From Planctomycetaceae bacterium (lineage in GTDB: Bacteria > Planctomycetota > Planctomycetia > Planctomycetales > Planctomycetaceae), in assembly GCA_019636285.1 (NCBI GenBank), contig JAHBXV010000006.1, positions 1 through 64,000 of the forward strand: a stretch of DNA of 64,000 nucleotides, read 5' to 3'. The position numbers and the translations under genes are program-made. How positions within the stretch are numbered: position 1 is the stretch's first letter; each line of letters opens with the position of its first letter. This document shows positions 56,055 through 64,000 of the stretch, piece by piece. The notes beneath the pieces are model-generated. The model was given only the letters and a program-made list of their open reading frames with translations. It ran no database searches and was not told where the DNA came from.

Positions 56055-56162
56055 AGAATGCCTGGAAATAGCGGTCCCCCGACTCCGCATTGACCGATCG
56101 GCGGATTCTGCCGTACAACCTCCGCCGCCGGCCGGGAGAACCCGGGCGGGGTGGGGGTTTCC

Positions 56163-57929
56163 ATGGACGGATTGCGGCGAACGGATGTGCTCGGGCTGGC
56201 GGGGTATTGCCTCCTGTTATTCGGGGTGGCGCTCGTTGCCGGTCGCCCGTTGACGCTGCACGAATCGGTTCTCCCGCAAAGCGCCCGCGAAATGCTGGCC
56301 GACGGGGACTGGCTGGTTCCCAAAAAAGGGGGCACCCCCTGGTTGGAAAGCCCGCCGCTCCCGCAATGGATTACCGTCGGTCTGGCGACCCCCTTTGGTC
56401 GCTGCGATTCCGAGGCAATTGTCCGCCTGGGGCCACTTCTGGTGGGGACGCTCGTCGTCCTGCTGACGGCCTGGATGGCGGCGGTCTGGTACGGTCGCAT
56501 GACCGGCATTCTCGCTGGCCTCGTGATGGCAACCACCTGCCAGTTCACCCGGTATGCCTGGCTGGCCGAGGATGAAATCTTTCTGTGCGGCGTCATCACG
56601 GCTGCCGTCGCCGCGTTCGTCCGCTGTGAATTCGTGGGACGAAGTCCTGATCGTGACAATGGCGTTTCACCGCTCTCCGCCTCGTGGTGGGGAGGGCGGG
56701 ATCGCTGGGTGACAACGTGGTATGTCCTCCTGGGGCTGACCAACCTCGTCAAAGGGTTGATCTTCGGGTTCGTCCTGGCGACGGCTCCGGTCGCGTTTTA
56801 CCTGGCGGGCACGCGCGACCTCAAGAAGATCGGCCGTTATGCGTGGATCTGGGGTGTGTTGCTGACGGTCGCCATCGCGGCGGCGTGGCCGCTCGCGGTC
56901 CTGCAGCGCTTTCCCGACGCGAAGGACGTCTGGTTCTTCGATCTCGGCGGGCGGATGAGCGGCGAATACAAGCTCATCAACCAACCGGTCTGGTACTACC
57001 CGGTCAACCTGCTGTGGATGATTGCCCCGTGGACGATCGTCCTGCCGTGGGCGATTGCTGCGACGGCTCGCAAGGCCTGGAACGATCGCTCGTCGCCGGA
57101 GCGATTTCTCTGGTGCTGGTCACTGGGGACCATCGCGGTTCTGTCGATTCCTGGCGGCAAGCACCATCATTATTTACTGCATGCCCTCGCTCCCTGGGCC
57201 ATTCTGTCAGCGCGCGGACTGGAACGACTGTGGGCGCAATGGCCCGCCTGGCCACGTTGGGCGAAGAATCCCTGGGTCAGCCTGGCGGGTTGGTCAATCC
57301 CAGCCATCGCCGCGGCGGCGGTGCTTGGGAACCGCTTTCCGGAATATGCGGGACTGGCGTGGGGATTGGCGATCGCGGTGCCGCTCGTTGTCGGTTCGAT
57401 CGGCTGGACGATGGTCTGGCGACAGCCGCGATGGTGTACCGGCGTGGTCTTCGGTTGGTTGCTCGCGGGCTACGTCTTCGGACACTGGTATGCGGGGACA
57501 TCCTTCGACAAGCACCGCGTGGACGTCGCCTTCTTGAAGGAAGTCCGCGAGCGGGCGGAAGAGACGCAGTTGCCGCTGTACGTCGATCTCAGCCGTACGC
57601 CGTTGTCTGGTTTCCTCGACCTGTTTTATCAAGCCGACACCGCACAGCCGCTGCACAATGCTTCGTTTCTGTTGCAGCCGACGGTGGAGGCGCGCCGAGT
57701 CTTGATCCTGTCGCGGGCCATGGAACACGAGTCCCTTGCCAAAGTCGGCCGCGTCGAACAGCTCGCCCAGAGTCCCCGCGACACGACCGACTATCGCGGC
57801 GACGCCACGATGACCCTGTTCGCGGTGGACCTGGATCCCGCGCGAATCACGACCGACCAGCCGGTTCGGATTTCGCCAATGCAGGCGATGCATCGCGAAC
57901 CGGGGCCCGATCTGACGGTCTGGCGGTGA
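56163..57929 (+). CDS. GT39/ArnT-like membrane glycosyltransferase, first of two
   Basis: A 588-residue membrane protein of the ArnT/PMT (GT39-like) superfamily: about 11 helices, an N-terminal periplasmic loop with HESVLPQSAREMLADGDWL, and later ITVGLATPFG. The first acidic catalytic residue, normally in a (G)DE/(G)EP-type motif after TM1, is Glu here (HES). Enzymes of this group transfer sugars from polyprenyl phosphate to lipids or proteins outside the membrane. ATG 56163 is preferred; a GTG 12 nt earlier is possible. The next, related gene starts 4 nt after the stop. Confidence 0.85.
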   Translation: MDGLRRTDVLGLAGYCLLLFGVALVAGRPLTLHESVLPQSAREMLADGDWLVPKKGGTPWLESPPLPQWITVGLATPFGRCDSEAIVRLGPLLVGTLVVLLTAWMAAVWYGRMTGILAGLVMATTCQFTRYAWLAEDEIFLCGVITAAVAAFVRCEFVGRSPDRDNGVSPLSASWWGGRDRWVTTWYVLLGLTNLVKGLIFGFVLATAPVAFYLAGTRDLKKIGRYAWIWGVLLTVAIAAAWPLAVLQRFPDAKDVWFFDLGGRMSGEYKLINQPVWYYPVNLLWMIAPWTIVLPWAIAATARKAWNDRSSPERFLWCWSLGTIAVLSIPGGKHHHYLLHALAPWAILSARGLERLWAQWPAWPRWAKNPWVSLAGWSIPAIAAAAVLGNRFPEYAGLAWGLAIAVPLVVGSIGWTMVWRQPRWCTGVVFGWLLAGYVFGHWYAGTSFDKHRVDVAFLKEVRERAEETQLPLYVDLSRTPLSGFLDLFYQADTAQPLHNASFLLQPTVEARRVLILSRAMEHESLAKVGRVEQLAQSPRDTTDYRGDATMTLFAVDLDPARITTDQPVRISPMQAMHREPGPDLTVWR

Positions 57930-57933
57930 CCCC

Positions 57934-59643
57934 ATGAACAATGCCTTGGAAGCACACGAGACACCGTTGACCGATTCCGTCGATCGTGACAAACGACCTC
58001 GCTGGTGGCGCGAGTGGGAAGTCTTCGCGCTCCTGGCCTTCTTCGCCTGCATTTACTGTGGTCGCGCGACGGTGCTCCCCATCTTTGGCGAAGAACCAAG
58101 ACGCGGCCTCATCGCCCGCGAAATGCTCGAAACGGGCGACTGGATCACGCCGCGCGTGCAAGGGATTCCTCGGCTCAGTCGGCCCCCGCTTCAGAACTGG
58201 CTGATCGCTGGATGCAGCTACTTCACGGGTTCGGTCGAGACCTGGGCGGTGCGGCTGCCGAGCCTGCTGGCCACTCTCCTGACCGTCGTACTCGTCTATG
58301 CCGTCGCGCGGGTTGAAGTGTCGCGGCAGGCTGCGTTCGTCGCGGCCCTCAGCTTTGGCTCGATGTATAACGTCCTCGAATATGGCCGCCTCGGCGAGAC
58401 CGAGGCGCTGTTTACGTTCTTCGTCGGCTCCTCGCTGCTCGTGTGGTGGGCAGGACGCAAACAGGGCTGGCCGGCATGGACTTTCTGGACGACCGGCTAT
58501 GTCTTTCTGGCGTTGGGACTGCTGACGAAAGGCTTGCAGGCCCCGGTCTACTTCGTGGGATCAACATGGGGCTATCTGCTGCTGACCGGTCGCGGTCGCG
58601 AGCTACTGACTCGCGGGCACTTAGTCGGGCTGATCATTGGCGGCTGCTTCGCCTGTTCGTGGCAAACGGCATTTCTGTTGCAGCAGGGCGTTGCAAAGAG
58701 CCTCGAAATCTACTTCTGGAACGTCGCGGGTCGCTTTGAGGAAACCCGCTGGCTGAAGATCGTCGGCCACTGGCTCAGCTATCCTCCGGAAGTGTTGCTC
58801 GGGGCGGTCTTCCCGTGGTCGGCTTTGCTGGCCGTCTGGGCATTCCCAGCGTTTCGCCGCACCCTGGGACGATATCGCGAACCGGCGCTTTTCTTCGGTT
58901 TGGCGGCGATTCTATGTTTCGTGATTGTCTGGCTGCCGCCGGGATCGCGGTCGCGGTACTACCTGCCGCTCCATCCCGTGTTGGCCATGCTGATCGGGAT
59001 TGTCTGGCAACGCTTCCTCGAAGAACGCGACCACTTGCCGGAGTGGGTCGCCCGTGGCTGGCAACCGATTCACCGCGCGTGTGCGGTTCTGGTCGCAGTG
59101 CTGGCGATCGCCTGCGGCCTCGCTGTCACTCAGGGGTTGGAGACATCCGTCGCCCTTGGAACAATCACCTTACTCGTCCCGGCGGTTGGGCTCTTCTGGC
59201 TGACAACCGCCGACCGACGAAAGGCATGGTTCGGACCCATGGCCGCAGCTCTCGCGATGTGTGCCATCTATGACGGCCCCATTCTGGAACTGACTGCCCA
59301 GCGCTGCGCGCCGGTTGGCGAAGACGTGGCGCGTCTCAAGGCGGAACTGGGATCGGAGACGCCGGTCGCCAGTTTCGGCCAACTGATGCACACGTTCCTG
59401 TTCTACTATGGCGAGCCGATTCCGATCACCGACGTCCCTGCCTCGGCGATTGAGGCCCCGACGGGTGTCTTCCTGATTCACGCCAAGGGAAGCGAAGCGA
59501 TTGACCTGCCGTTCGAATGGGAACCGCTCGGCGAAGTGGCCTGCGACCGCTTCCGCAAGGATGTCCCCTTCGACCGCATCATCGCTGGTCGGGCTGTGCA
59601 ATCGCTGGCGCGCGAGGTCCGAACGTCGTCAAAGCGGCGCTGA
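57934..59643 (+). CDS. GT39/ArnT-like membrane glycosyltransferase, second of two
   Basis: A 569-residue paralogue of the previous protein with the clearer family motif FGEEPRRGLIAREMLETGDW (first loop; acidic pair in GEEP) and PPLQNWLIAG. About 11-12 helices and a C-terminal periplasmic domain. Four bases separate it from the first gene, so they are co-translated; two different sugar or acceptor specificities are likely. ATG 57934 is used. A dispersed 26-nt repeat follows the stop. Confidence 0.88.
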   Translation: MNNALEAHETPLTDSVDRDKRPRWWREWEVFALLAFFACIYCGRATVLPIFGEEPRRGLIAREMLETGDWITPRVQGIPRLSRPPLQNWLIAGCSYFTGSVETWAVRLPSLLATLLTVVLVYAVARVEVSRQAAFVAALSFGSMYNVLEYGRLGETEALFTFFVGSSLLVWWAGRKQGWPAWTFWTTGYVFLALGLLTKGLQAPVYFVGSTWGYLLLTGRGRELLTRGHLVGLIIGGCFACSWQTAFLLQQGVAKSLEIYFWNVAGRFEETRWLKIVGHWLSYPPEVLLGAVFPWSALLAVWAFPAFRRTLGRYREPALFFGLAAILCFVIVWLPPGSRSRYYLPLHPVLAMLIGIVWQRFLEERDHLPEWVARGWQPIHRACAVLVAVLAIACGLAVTQGLETSVALGTITLLVPAVGLFWLTTADRRKAWFGPMAAALAMCAIYDGPILELTAQRCAPVGEDVARLKAELGSETPVASFGQLMHTFLFYYGEPIPITDVPASAIEAPTGVFLIHAKGSEAIDLPFEWEPLGEVACDRFRKDVPFDRIIAGRAVQSLAREVRTSSKRR

Positions 59644-59659
59644 AGAGAAATGCAGCGCT

Positions 59660-59685
59660 CCCCGTTGGGTCGCGGCTAGGTTACG
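59660..59685 (+). repeat. Dispersed 26-nt motif, copy 2
   Basis: CCCCGTTGGGTCGCGGCTAG followed by GTTACG; 24 of 26 positions match the minus strand of 20518-20543. It begins 17 nt after the stop of the second glycosyltransferase gene. Confidence 0.6.
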
Positions 59686-59784
59686 CCGCCCCGTCGAAAG
59701 TTCCCGCTTGGCAGGCGCGTTGCGATCCGATACCTTGAATGAGCGCTCGTTGATGCGATCATTTGGGCTTCGGGAAGGCCTCCG

Positions 59785-62571
59785 ATGCGCGGCGTCTGGA
59801 CCGGTTTGATCTTGCTGGTAGTCTTCTGTCTGCCTCTCCACGGCGAGGACAGTCCGGACGGGTATCTGAAGACCGTCAAACCCCTCTTGCATGAGCGTTG
59901 CCTGGCTTGTCACGGCGCGCTCAAGCAGGAAGGAAACCTGCGGCTCGACACGGCTGCCTCGATGCGGCTGGGCGGAGACAGCGGCCCCGCCATTGTCTCT
60001 GGCGACCTGACGGCAAGTCATCTGCTGGAAAGAGTTTCCAGCAGCGATGCCAGCGCCCGCATGCCGCCCGAGGGGGAGCCGCTCAAGCCGGACGAGATTG
60101 AGGCCATTCGCGACTGGATCATGTCCGGGGCCACCGGTCCCGAGAATGAGCAACCGGAAGCCGATCCGCGGAGCCACTGGTCGTTTCAGGCGGTCCGCTC
60201 GCCCCGACTGCCCGAGCGAGTCGCGACTCGCTCGCTGAACCCCGTCGACGCGATTCTAGACGCACGACGCGAGGCGGCTGGGGTGACCTTGGTCGCCGAG
60301 GCGGATCGCGCGACGTGGCTGCGGCGGGTGACACTGGACCTTGTTGGCCTCCCGCCGACGCGGGACGACTTACATGCCTTTCTGGCCGACACTTCCCCGG
60401 ATGCGGCGGAGCGCGTCGTTGACCGCCTGCTGGCCGATCCGCGATACGGCGAACGCTGGGGGCGTCACTGGATGGACGTTTGGCGATACAGCGACTGGTA
60501 CGGCCGCCGTTCCGTTCCCGACGTGATGAACAGCTACCCGCAGATCTGGCGATGGCGCGACTGGATCGTCAAATCTCTGAATGCCGACGCCCCCTACAAC
60601 GACATGGCGCGCGACATGCTCGCGGCCGATGAACTCAAACCAGGGGATGACACCGCCGTTGTCGCCACCGGCTTCCTGGTGCGCAACTGGTTCAAGTGGA
60701 ACTACGAGCAATGGATGAAGGACAACGTCGAGCATACCGGGAAGGCGTTTCTCGGCATGACGATGAATTGTGCCCACTGCCACGACCATAAGTACGACCC
60801 GATTTCGCACGAGGACTATTTTCGCTTTCGCGCGTTCTTCGAGCCCCTCGAACTCCGCCAGGACCGCGTTCCGGGACTTCCCGATCCCGGACCATTCAAG
60901 AAGTACGTCTACGCGCAAAGCTACGGTCCGATCGCACACGGCATGATTCGCGTGTTCGACGAAAAGCCGGATGCGCCGACTTACATGTACCTGAAGGGCG
61001 ACAATCGCAACCGCATTCCCGACAAGCCGCCGGTGACTGCGGGAATTCCGTCTCTCTTCGCGAGCCAGATGCCCCAGGTCGCTGCGATTGAACTACCCGC
61101 AGAGGCCCAGTACCCAGGGTTGCGCGAGTTTATCCGCAGGGAAGAACGCGCGAAGATCACTGCGGAACTGGCAACCGCTCGCGCGAATCTCGAGGTCCAG
61201 CAGTCACTCAACGCCCAGGCCAACGAGATACGCCTCGCCGCGCAGCCAGTCGCCGACGCGATTCCGAGTGCTGCGGCAATTGTCGCCGCCGAGCAAGAAG
61301 CACGGCGAGTGCTGTTGCCCATGGCGGCTACGACTCGCAAAGTCGAAGAAGCCGAAGCACGGTTGGCCTCCCTCGAAGCACGCATTGCCGCGGATGACGC
61401 TCGTTATCGCGGACAGGGCGATCCGGCGGTCCTGACGGCACGGGCTCATGCGGCTGAGAAGTTCGCGGCTCTGGCAGCGGCACGATTGCGACGGGCAACG
61501 GCACTCACCAACCTCGCCGCATTGACGGCTGCGAACGCGACCGACGCCGAGCATCAAAAGAAATTGGCCGCTGCCACGGCAGAACAGACAGCCGCCATCG
61601 CCGCCGAAGCGGAAGCCGAGAAGCAGTCCACCGTTCCGGGCGAAACATATACGCCCCTGTCACCACAATATCCTGCCACGACGACCGGTCGCCGGGCCGC
61701 GCTTGCCCAATGGATTGGCAGTGATACGAACCCGCTGACACCGCGCGTGGCTGTCAACCACATCTGGCGACATCACTTTGGCCGGGGGATTGTCGAAACG
61801 CCCTCCAACTTTGGTCGTCAGGGTCGTCAGCCCAGTCATCCCGAACTTCTCGACTGGCTGTCCGCCGAACTGATTCGCACCGGTTGGTCAATGAAAGCGA
61901 TCCATCGGCAAATGGTCCTGAGCGCCGCGTATCGAATGCGATCCGATGCGGGTAACGAGTCGCACACGGCCGGGAAAATCGATCCCGATAACCGTCTGTA
62001 TTGGCGGTTCAACCAGCAGCGACTCGAAGCCGAGGTCATCCGCGACAGTCTGCTCGCCGCCAGCGGTCAACTGGACGAGACGATGGGGGGCCACGAGATC
62101 GACTACGCCCAGGGCCTGAAAGTCCCCCGGCGAAGCCTGTACTTCACGATTCACGGCGAAGCCCAGATGGAGTTCCTCGACACGTTCGATGGACCGAGCG
62201 TCGTCGACTGTTACGAGCGTTCGGCCTCGGTCCGGCCGCAACAGGCGCTGGCCTTGTCGAACAATGAACTGGTCGCCGCGCAGGCGAACGCCCTGGCGAG
62301 TCGGCTGGCGACGGAAATCCCCGCGAGCGGCGAGGTTTCCCAAACCGATGGTCGCTTCATCCAGGCGGTCTTCGAGCAGATTCTCGGCCGCGCGCCGTCG
62401 ACAGAAGAGTTGGGCGTCTCTCTCACGTTTCTCTCTGGCGAACGAGAGTTGGCGCTAGCCGGGACCGCCGCCGCGCAAGGGGCCGTTCCGGTTGAGCAAG
62501 CCGAGGCCGCATCGCGTGTCAGCCTGGTCCACGTGCTGTTTAATCACAATGACTTTGTCACCGTGCGGTAG
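59785..62571 (+). CDS. PSCyt1-DUF1549-DUF1553 protein
   Basis: A 928-residue exported protein of the planctomycete cytochrome family. A signal peptide (LILLVVFCLPLHG) is followed by PSCyt1 with a heme c motif CLACHG (39-44), DUF1549 (about 145-355, with LDLVGLPPTRDDL and RYGERWGRHWMDVWRYSD), an Ala-rich helical stretch (about 440-625) and DUF1553 (about 640-900, with NPLTPRVAVNHIWRHHFGRG and HPELLDWLSAELI). ATG 59785 is used. The DUF1501 gene follows 57 nt downstream, the standard planctomycete pairing; the two are thought to act together outside the cytoplasm, possibly on polysaccharides (function unproven). Confidence 0.93.
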   Translation: MRGVWTGLILLVVFCLPLHGEDSPDGYLKTVKPLLHERCLACHGALKQEGNLRLDTAASMRLGGDSGPAIVSGDLTASHLLERVSSSDASARMPPEGEPLKPDEIEAIRDWIMSGATGPENEQPEADPRSHWSFQAVRSPRLPERVATRSLNPVDAILDARREAAGVTLVAEADRATWLRRVTLDLVGLPPTRDDLHAFLADTSPDAAERVVDRLLADPRYGERWGRHWMDVWRYSDWYGRRSVPDVMNSYPQIWRWRDWIVKSLNADAPYNDMARDMLAADELKPGDDTAVVATGFLVRNWFKWNYEQWMKDNVEHTGKAFLGMTMNCAHCHDHKYDPISHEDYFRFRAFFEPLELRQDRVPGLPDPGPFKKYVYAQSYGPIAHGMIRVFDEKPDAPTYMYLKGDNRNRIPDKPPVTAGIPSLFASQMPQVAAIELPAEAQYPGLREFIRREERAKITAELATARANLEVQQSLNAQANEIRLAAQPVADAIPSAAAIVAAEQEARRVLLPMAATTRKVEEAEARLASLEARIAADDARYRGQGDPAVLTARAHAAEKFAALAAARLRRATALTNLAALTAANATDAEHQKKLAAATAEQTAAIAAEAEAEKQSTVPGETYTPLSPQYPATTTGRRAALAQWIGSDTNPLTPRVAVNHIWRHHFGRGIVETPSNFGRQGRQPSHPELLDWLSAELIRTGWSMKAIHRQMVLSAAYRMRSDAGNESHTAGKIDPDNRLYWRFNQQRLEAEVIRDSLLAASGQLDETMGGHEIDYAQGLKVPRRSLYFTIHGEAQMEFLDTFDGPSVVDCYERSASVRPQQALALSNNELVAAQANALASRLATEIPASGEVSQTDGRFIQAVFEQILGRAPSTEELGVSLTFLSGERELALAGTAAAQGAVPVEQAEAASRVSLVHVLFNHNDFVTVR

Positions 62572-62628
62572 CGCTGCGTCCGGCACTCATTTTTTTGACG
62601 AAGCCTTTTGAGAAACGGGAAGTCCGAC

Positions 62629-64000
62629 ATGCCCCTGATGTCACGCTGCTGCTCGCGTCGCAACCGTCGAACCTTTCTGGCCGATGTCGGCCTGGGGTTC
62701 ACCGGGTTGTCGCTGGGGAGCATGCTGTTTCGCGATGGCGTGATTCGCGCTTCGGAAACGGGCGTGCCCGACGGTCTGCCGCTTCGCGATCCCCCGGCGA
62801 AGCGCGTGATCTGGATCTTCCTGTCAGGCGGTGTCAGTCACCTTGAGACTTTCGATCCCAAGCCGCTCCTCAACGAATACGCCGGAAAGACCTACGACGA
62901 AACACCGCACCAGAACCCCCAGAAGTTGCCGATCTTCCTGGAACGCTCTCGATCGGTCGTCGGGTTCGATCGCGATGTCGTCTCGAAGATCATGCCGCTG
63001 AATGTCGGCTATCAGAAGCGGGGCGAACTCGGCGTCGAGGTGACCGACTGGCTGCCGTATTTAGGGCAGGTCGTCGACGATCTGTGCATCGTCCGGTCGA
63101 TGTACACGACCGACAACGACCACGGAGCCGAGTTCCAGTTTCATACGGGCCGACACACGCTCGACGAACAGCAGCCGACGATTGGATCGTGGATCAGCTA
63201 CGGACTTGGAACCGCGAATCAGAACCTCCCGGAGTTTGTCTTCCTGGGGCAGTACAAAGACACCCGGGTGAAGAAGGACTTCGCGGCCGATTACCTCGGG
63301 CCGGGCTATGCCGGTGTCGAACTCTCGCTCGATCCGGCGAATCCGCTGCCGTTCGGCCGTGCCCTCGAAGGAAAGACTCCCGACCGCCAACGGCGCGAGT
63401 TTGAACTCGTCAATAAGCTCAACCGCATCACTGCGGTGGAGTATCCGGACGATGCCGACCTGCGAGCCCGGATCGAAAGCTACGAACTCGCCTACCGCAT
63501 GCAGATGTCGGCTCCCGAGGCGCTCGACCTCTCTCAGGAAACCGCCGAGACGCAGGGACTCTATGGGATCGATGACGAGACGACCGCCATCTACGGACGG
63601 CGGCTCCTAACGGCACGGCGACTCGCCGAGCGGGGCGTGCGCTTTACCTTGGTCTATCTCAGCGACTATGGCGAGTGGGACTCGCACTCGAACATCAAGG
63701 AACTGCATGCCCGCTCGTGCAAGCGGGTCGACAAGCCGCTCGCAGGGTTCATTGCCGACCTCAAGCGCCGGGGCCTGTTGGACGACACGCTTGTTGTCTG
63801 CGCGACCGAGTTCGGTCGCACGCCCGGGCTCGAGATCACCAGCTTTAACAAGGCGGGAACCGGCCGCGATCATCATCCGCACGGCTTCACTGTCTGGATG
63901 GCCGGCGGCGGCCTCAAGCGGGGCTGCGTCCACGGCGCGACCGATGAATTCGGCTTCCATGCCGTCGAGCACCCCCACTACGTCACCGACATTCATGCCA
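62629..64000 (+). CDS. DUF1501 protein, partial (runs off the window)
   Basis: At least 457 residues, with no stop before the window ends. The N-terminal RRNRRTFLADVGLGFTGLSL is a Tat signal. Family landmarks: WIFLSGGVSHLETFDPKP, DNDHGAEFQFHTGRH, YLSDYGEWDSHS, VVCATEFGRTPGLE and GRDHHPHGFTVWMAGGG. It follows the PSCyt1/DUF1553 gene by 57 nt on the same strand, the usual paired arrangement. ATG 62629 is chosen because it puts the Tat motif near the start. It is a different subgroup from the DUF1501 protein at 23,034-24,386. Confidence 0.93.
   Translation, partial: MPLMSRCCSRRNRRTFLADVGLGFTGLSLGSMLFRDGVIRASETGVPDGLPLRDPPAKRVIWIFLSGGVSHLETFDPKPLLNEYAGKTYDETPHQNPQKLPIFLERSRSVVGFDRDVVSKIMPLNVGYQKRGELGVEVTDWLPYLGQVVDDLCIVRSMYTTDNDHGAEFQFHTGRHTLDEQQPTIGSWISYGLGTANQNLPEFVFLGQYKDTRVKKDFAADYLGPGYAGVELSLDPANPLPFGRALEGKTPDRQRREFELVNKLNRITAVEYPDDADLRARIESYELAYRMQMSAPEALDLSQETAETQGLYGIDDETTAIYGRRLLTARRLAERGVRFTLVYLSDYGEWDSHSNIKELHARSCKRVDKPLAGFIADLKRRGLLDDTLVVCATEFGRTPGLEITSFNKAGTGRDHHPHGFTVWMAGGGLKRGCVHGATDEFGFHAVEHPHYVTDIHA

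Noticed and set aside
1-64000. CRISPR array or rRNA genes
   Set aside because: No regularly spaced direct repeats with unique spacers and no rRNA-like conserved segments were seen. The short tandem repeats are heptads and 15-mers without spacers.

Overview
The window is GC-rich chromosomal DNA from a member of the Planctomycetota. This follows from families that are characteristic of, or strongly expanded in, that phylum: a DUF1559 pseudopilin-like protein, two DUF1501 Tat-exported proteins, a PSCyt1/DUF1549/DUF1553 cytochrome protein, a DUF1080-like lectin-fold protein, very large amidohydrolase fusions and a membrane-tethered Ser/Thr kinase. Genus cannot be fixed from what is visible.

Region 1 (about 1-20,340) is a defence island. 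A small excisionase/MerR-type HTH protein precedes a tightly packed + strand operon: SNF2-type helicase with a C-terminal DUF3883, AAA ATPase plus HNH nuclease (Septu PtuAB-like), DUF1156 adenine methylase, a second AAA ATPase plus a PD-(D/E)XK-like nuclease, and a DUF499 ATPase. Helicase, methylase and DUF499 ATPase form a DISARM-like / helicase-methylase-ATPase core. The two ATPase-nuclease pairs are nested between the core genes with start/stop overlaps and look more AT-rich by eye. After a 1.2-kb gap holding a tRNA-3'-end-like fragment and a strong hairpin comes a second unit: a probable winged-helix protein, a GHKL-type ATPase, an unrecognised protein and a DUF6339-like protein. On the opposite strand lie an HNH endonuclease and a C5 cytosine methylase cut short after motif VI. 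I see no integrase.

Region 2 (20,690-46,860) is mostly housekeeping and planctomycete-specific genes: MFS transporter, DUF3891, DUF1501, Ser/Thr kinase, a hydrolase-fold protein lacking its nucleophile Ser, DUF1559, sigma-54 activator, UbiA-family prenyltransferase, Zn-ribbon membrane protein, ruvB, MDR oxidoreductase, small lipoprotein, SpoIIE-type phosphatase, DUF485 plus ActP-like symporter, MBL-fold hydrolase, and rho with a long basic/acidic N-terminal extension and an apparent very long leader.

Region 3 (46,861-64,000) carries a 1432-aa protein with three amidohydrolase-like modules of which only the middle one keeps the HxH motif, a Tat-exported thioredoxin-like protein, a TRIC/UPF0126 channel, an STN-like periplasmic protein, an Idh/MocA-like oxidoreductase lacking the EKP lysine, two orphan antitoxins beside a broken PIN toxin start, two tandem GT39-type glycosyltransferases, and a PSCyt1-DUF1549-DUF1553 / DUF1501 pair whose second gene runs off the window.

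The gaps carry several short repeat families: two copies of a 76-bp element with 11-bp terminal inverted repeats (83% identical), heptad tandem repeats on both sides of the DUF1559 locus, a perfect 27-bp inverted repeat, and dispersed 19-26 nt motifs.
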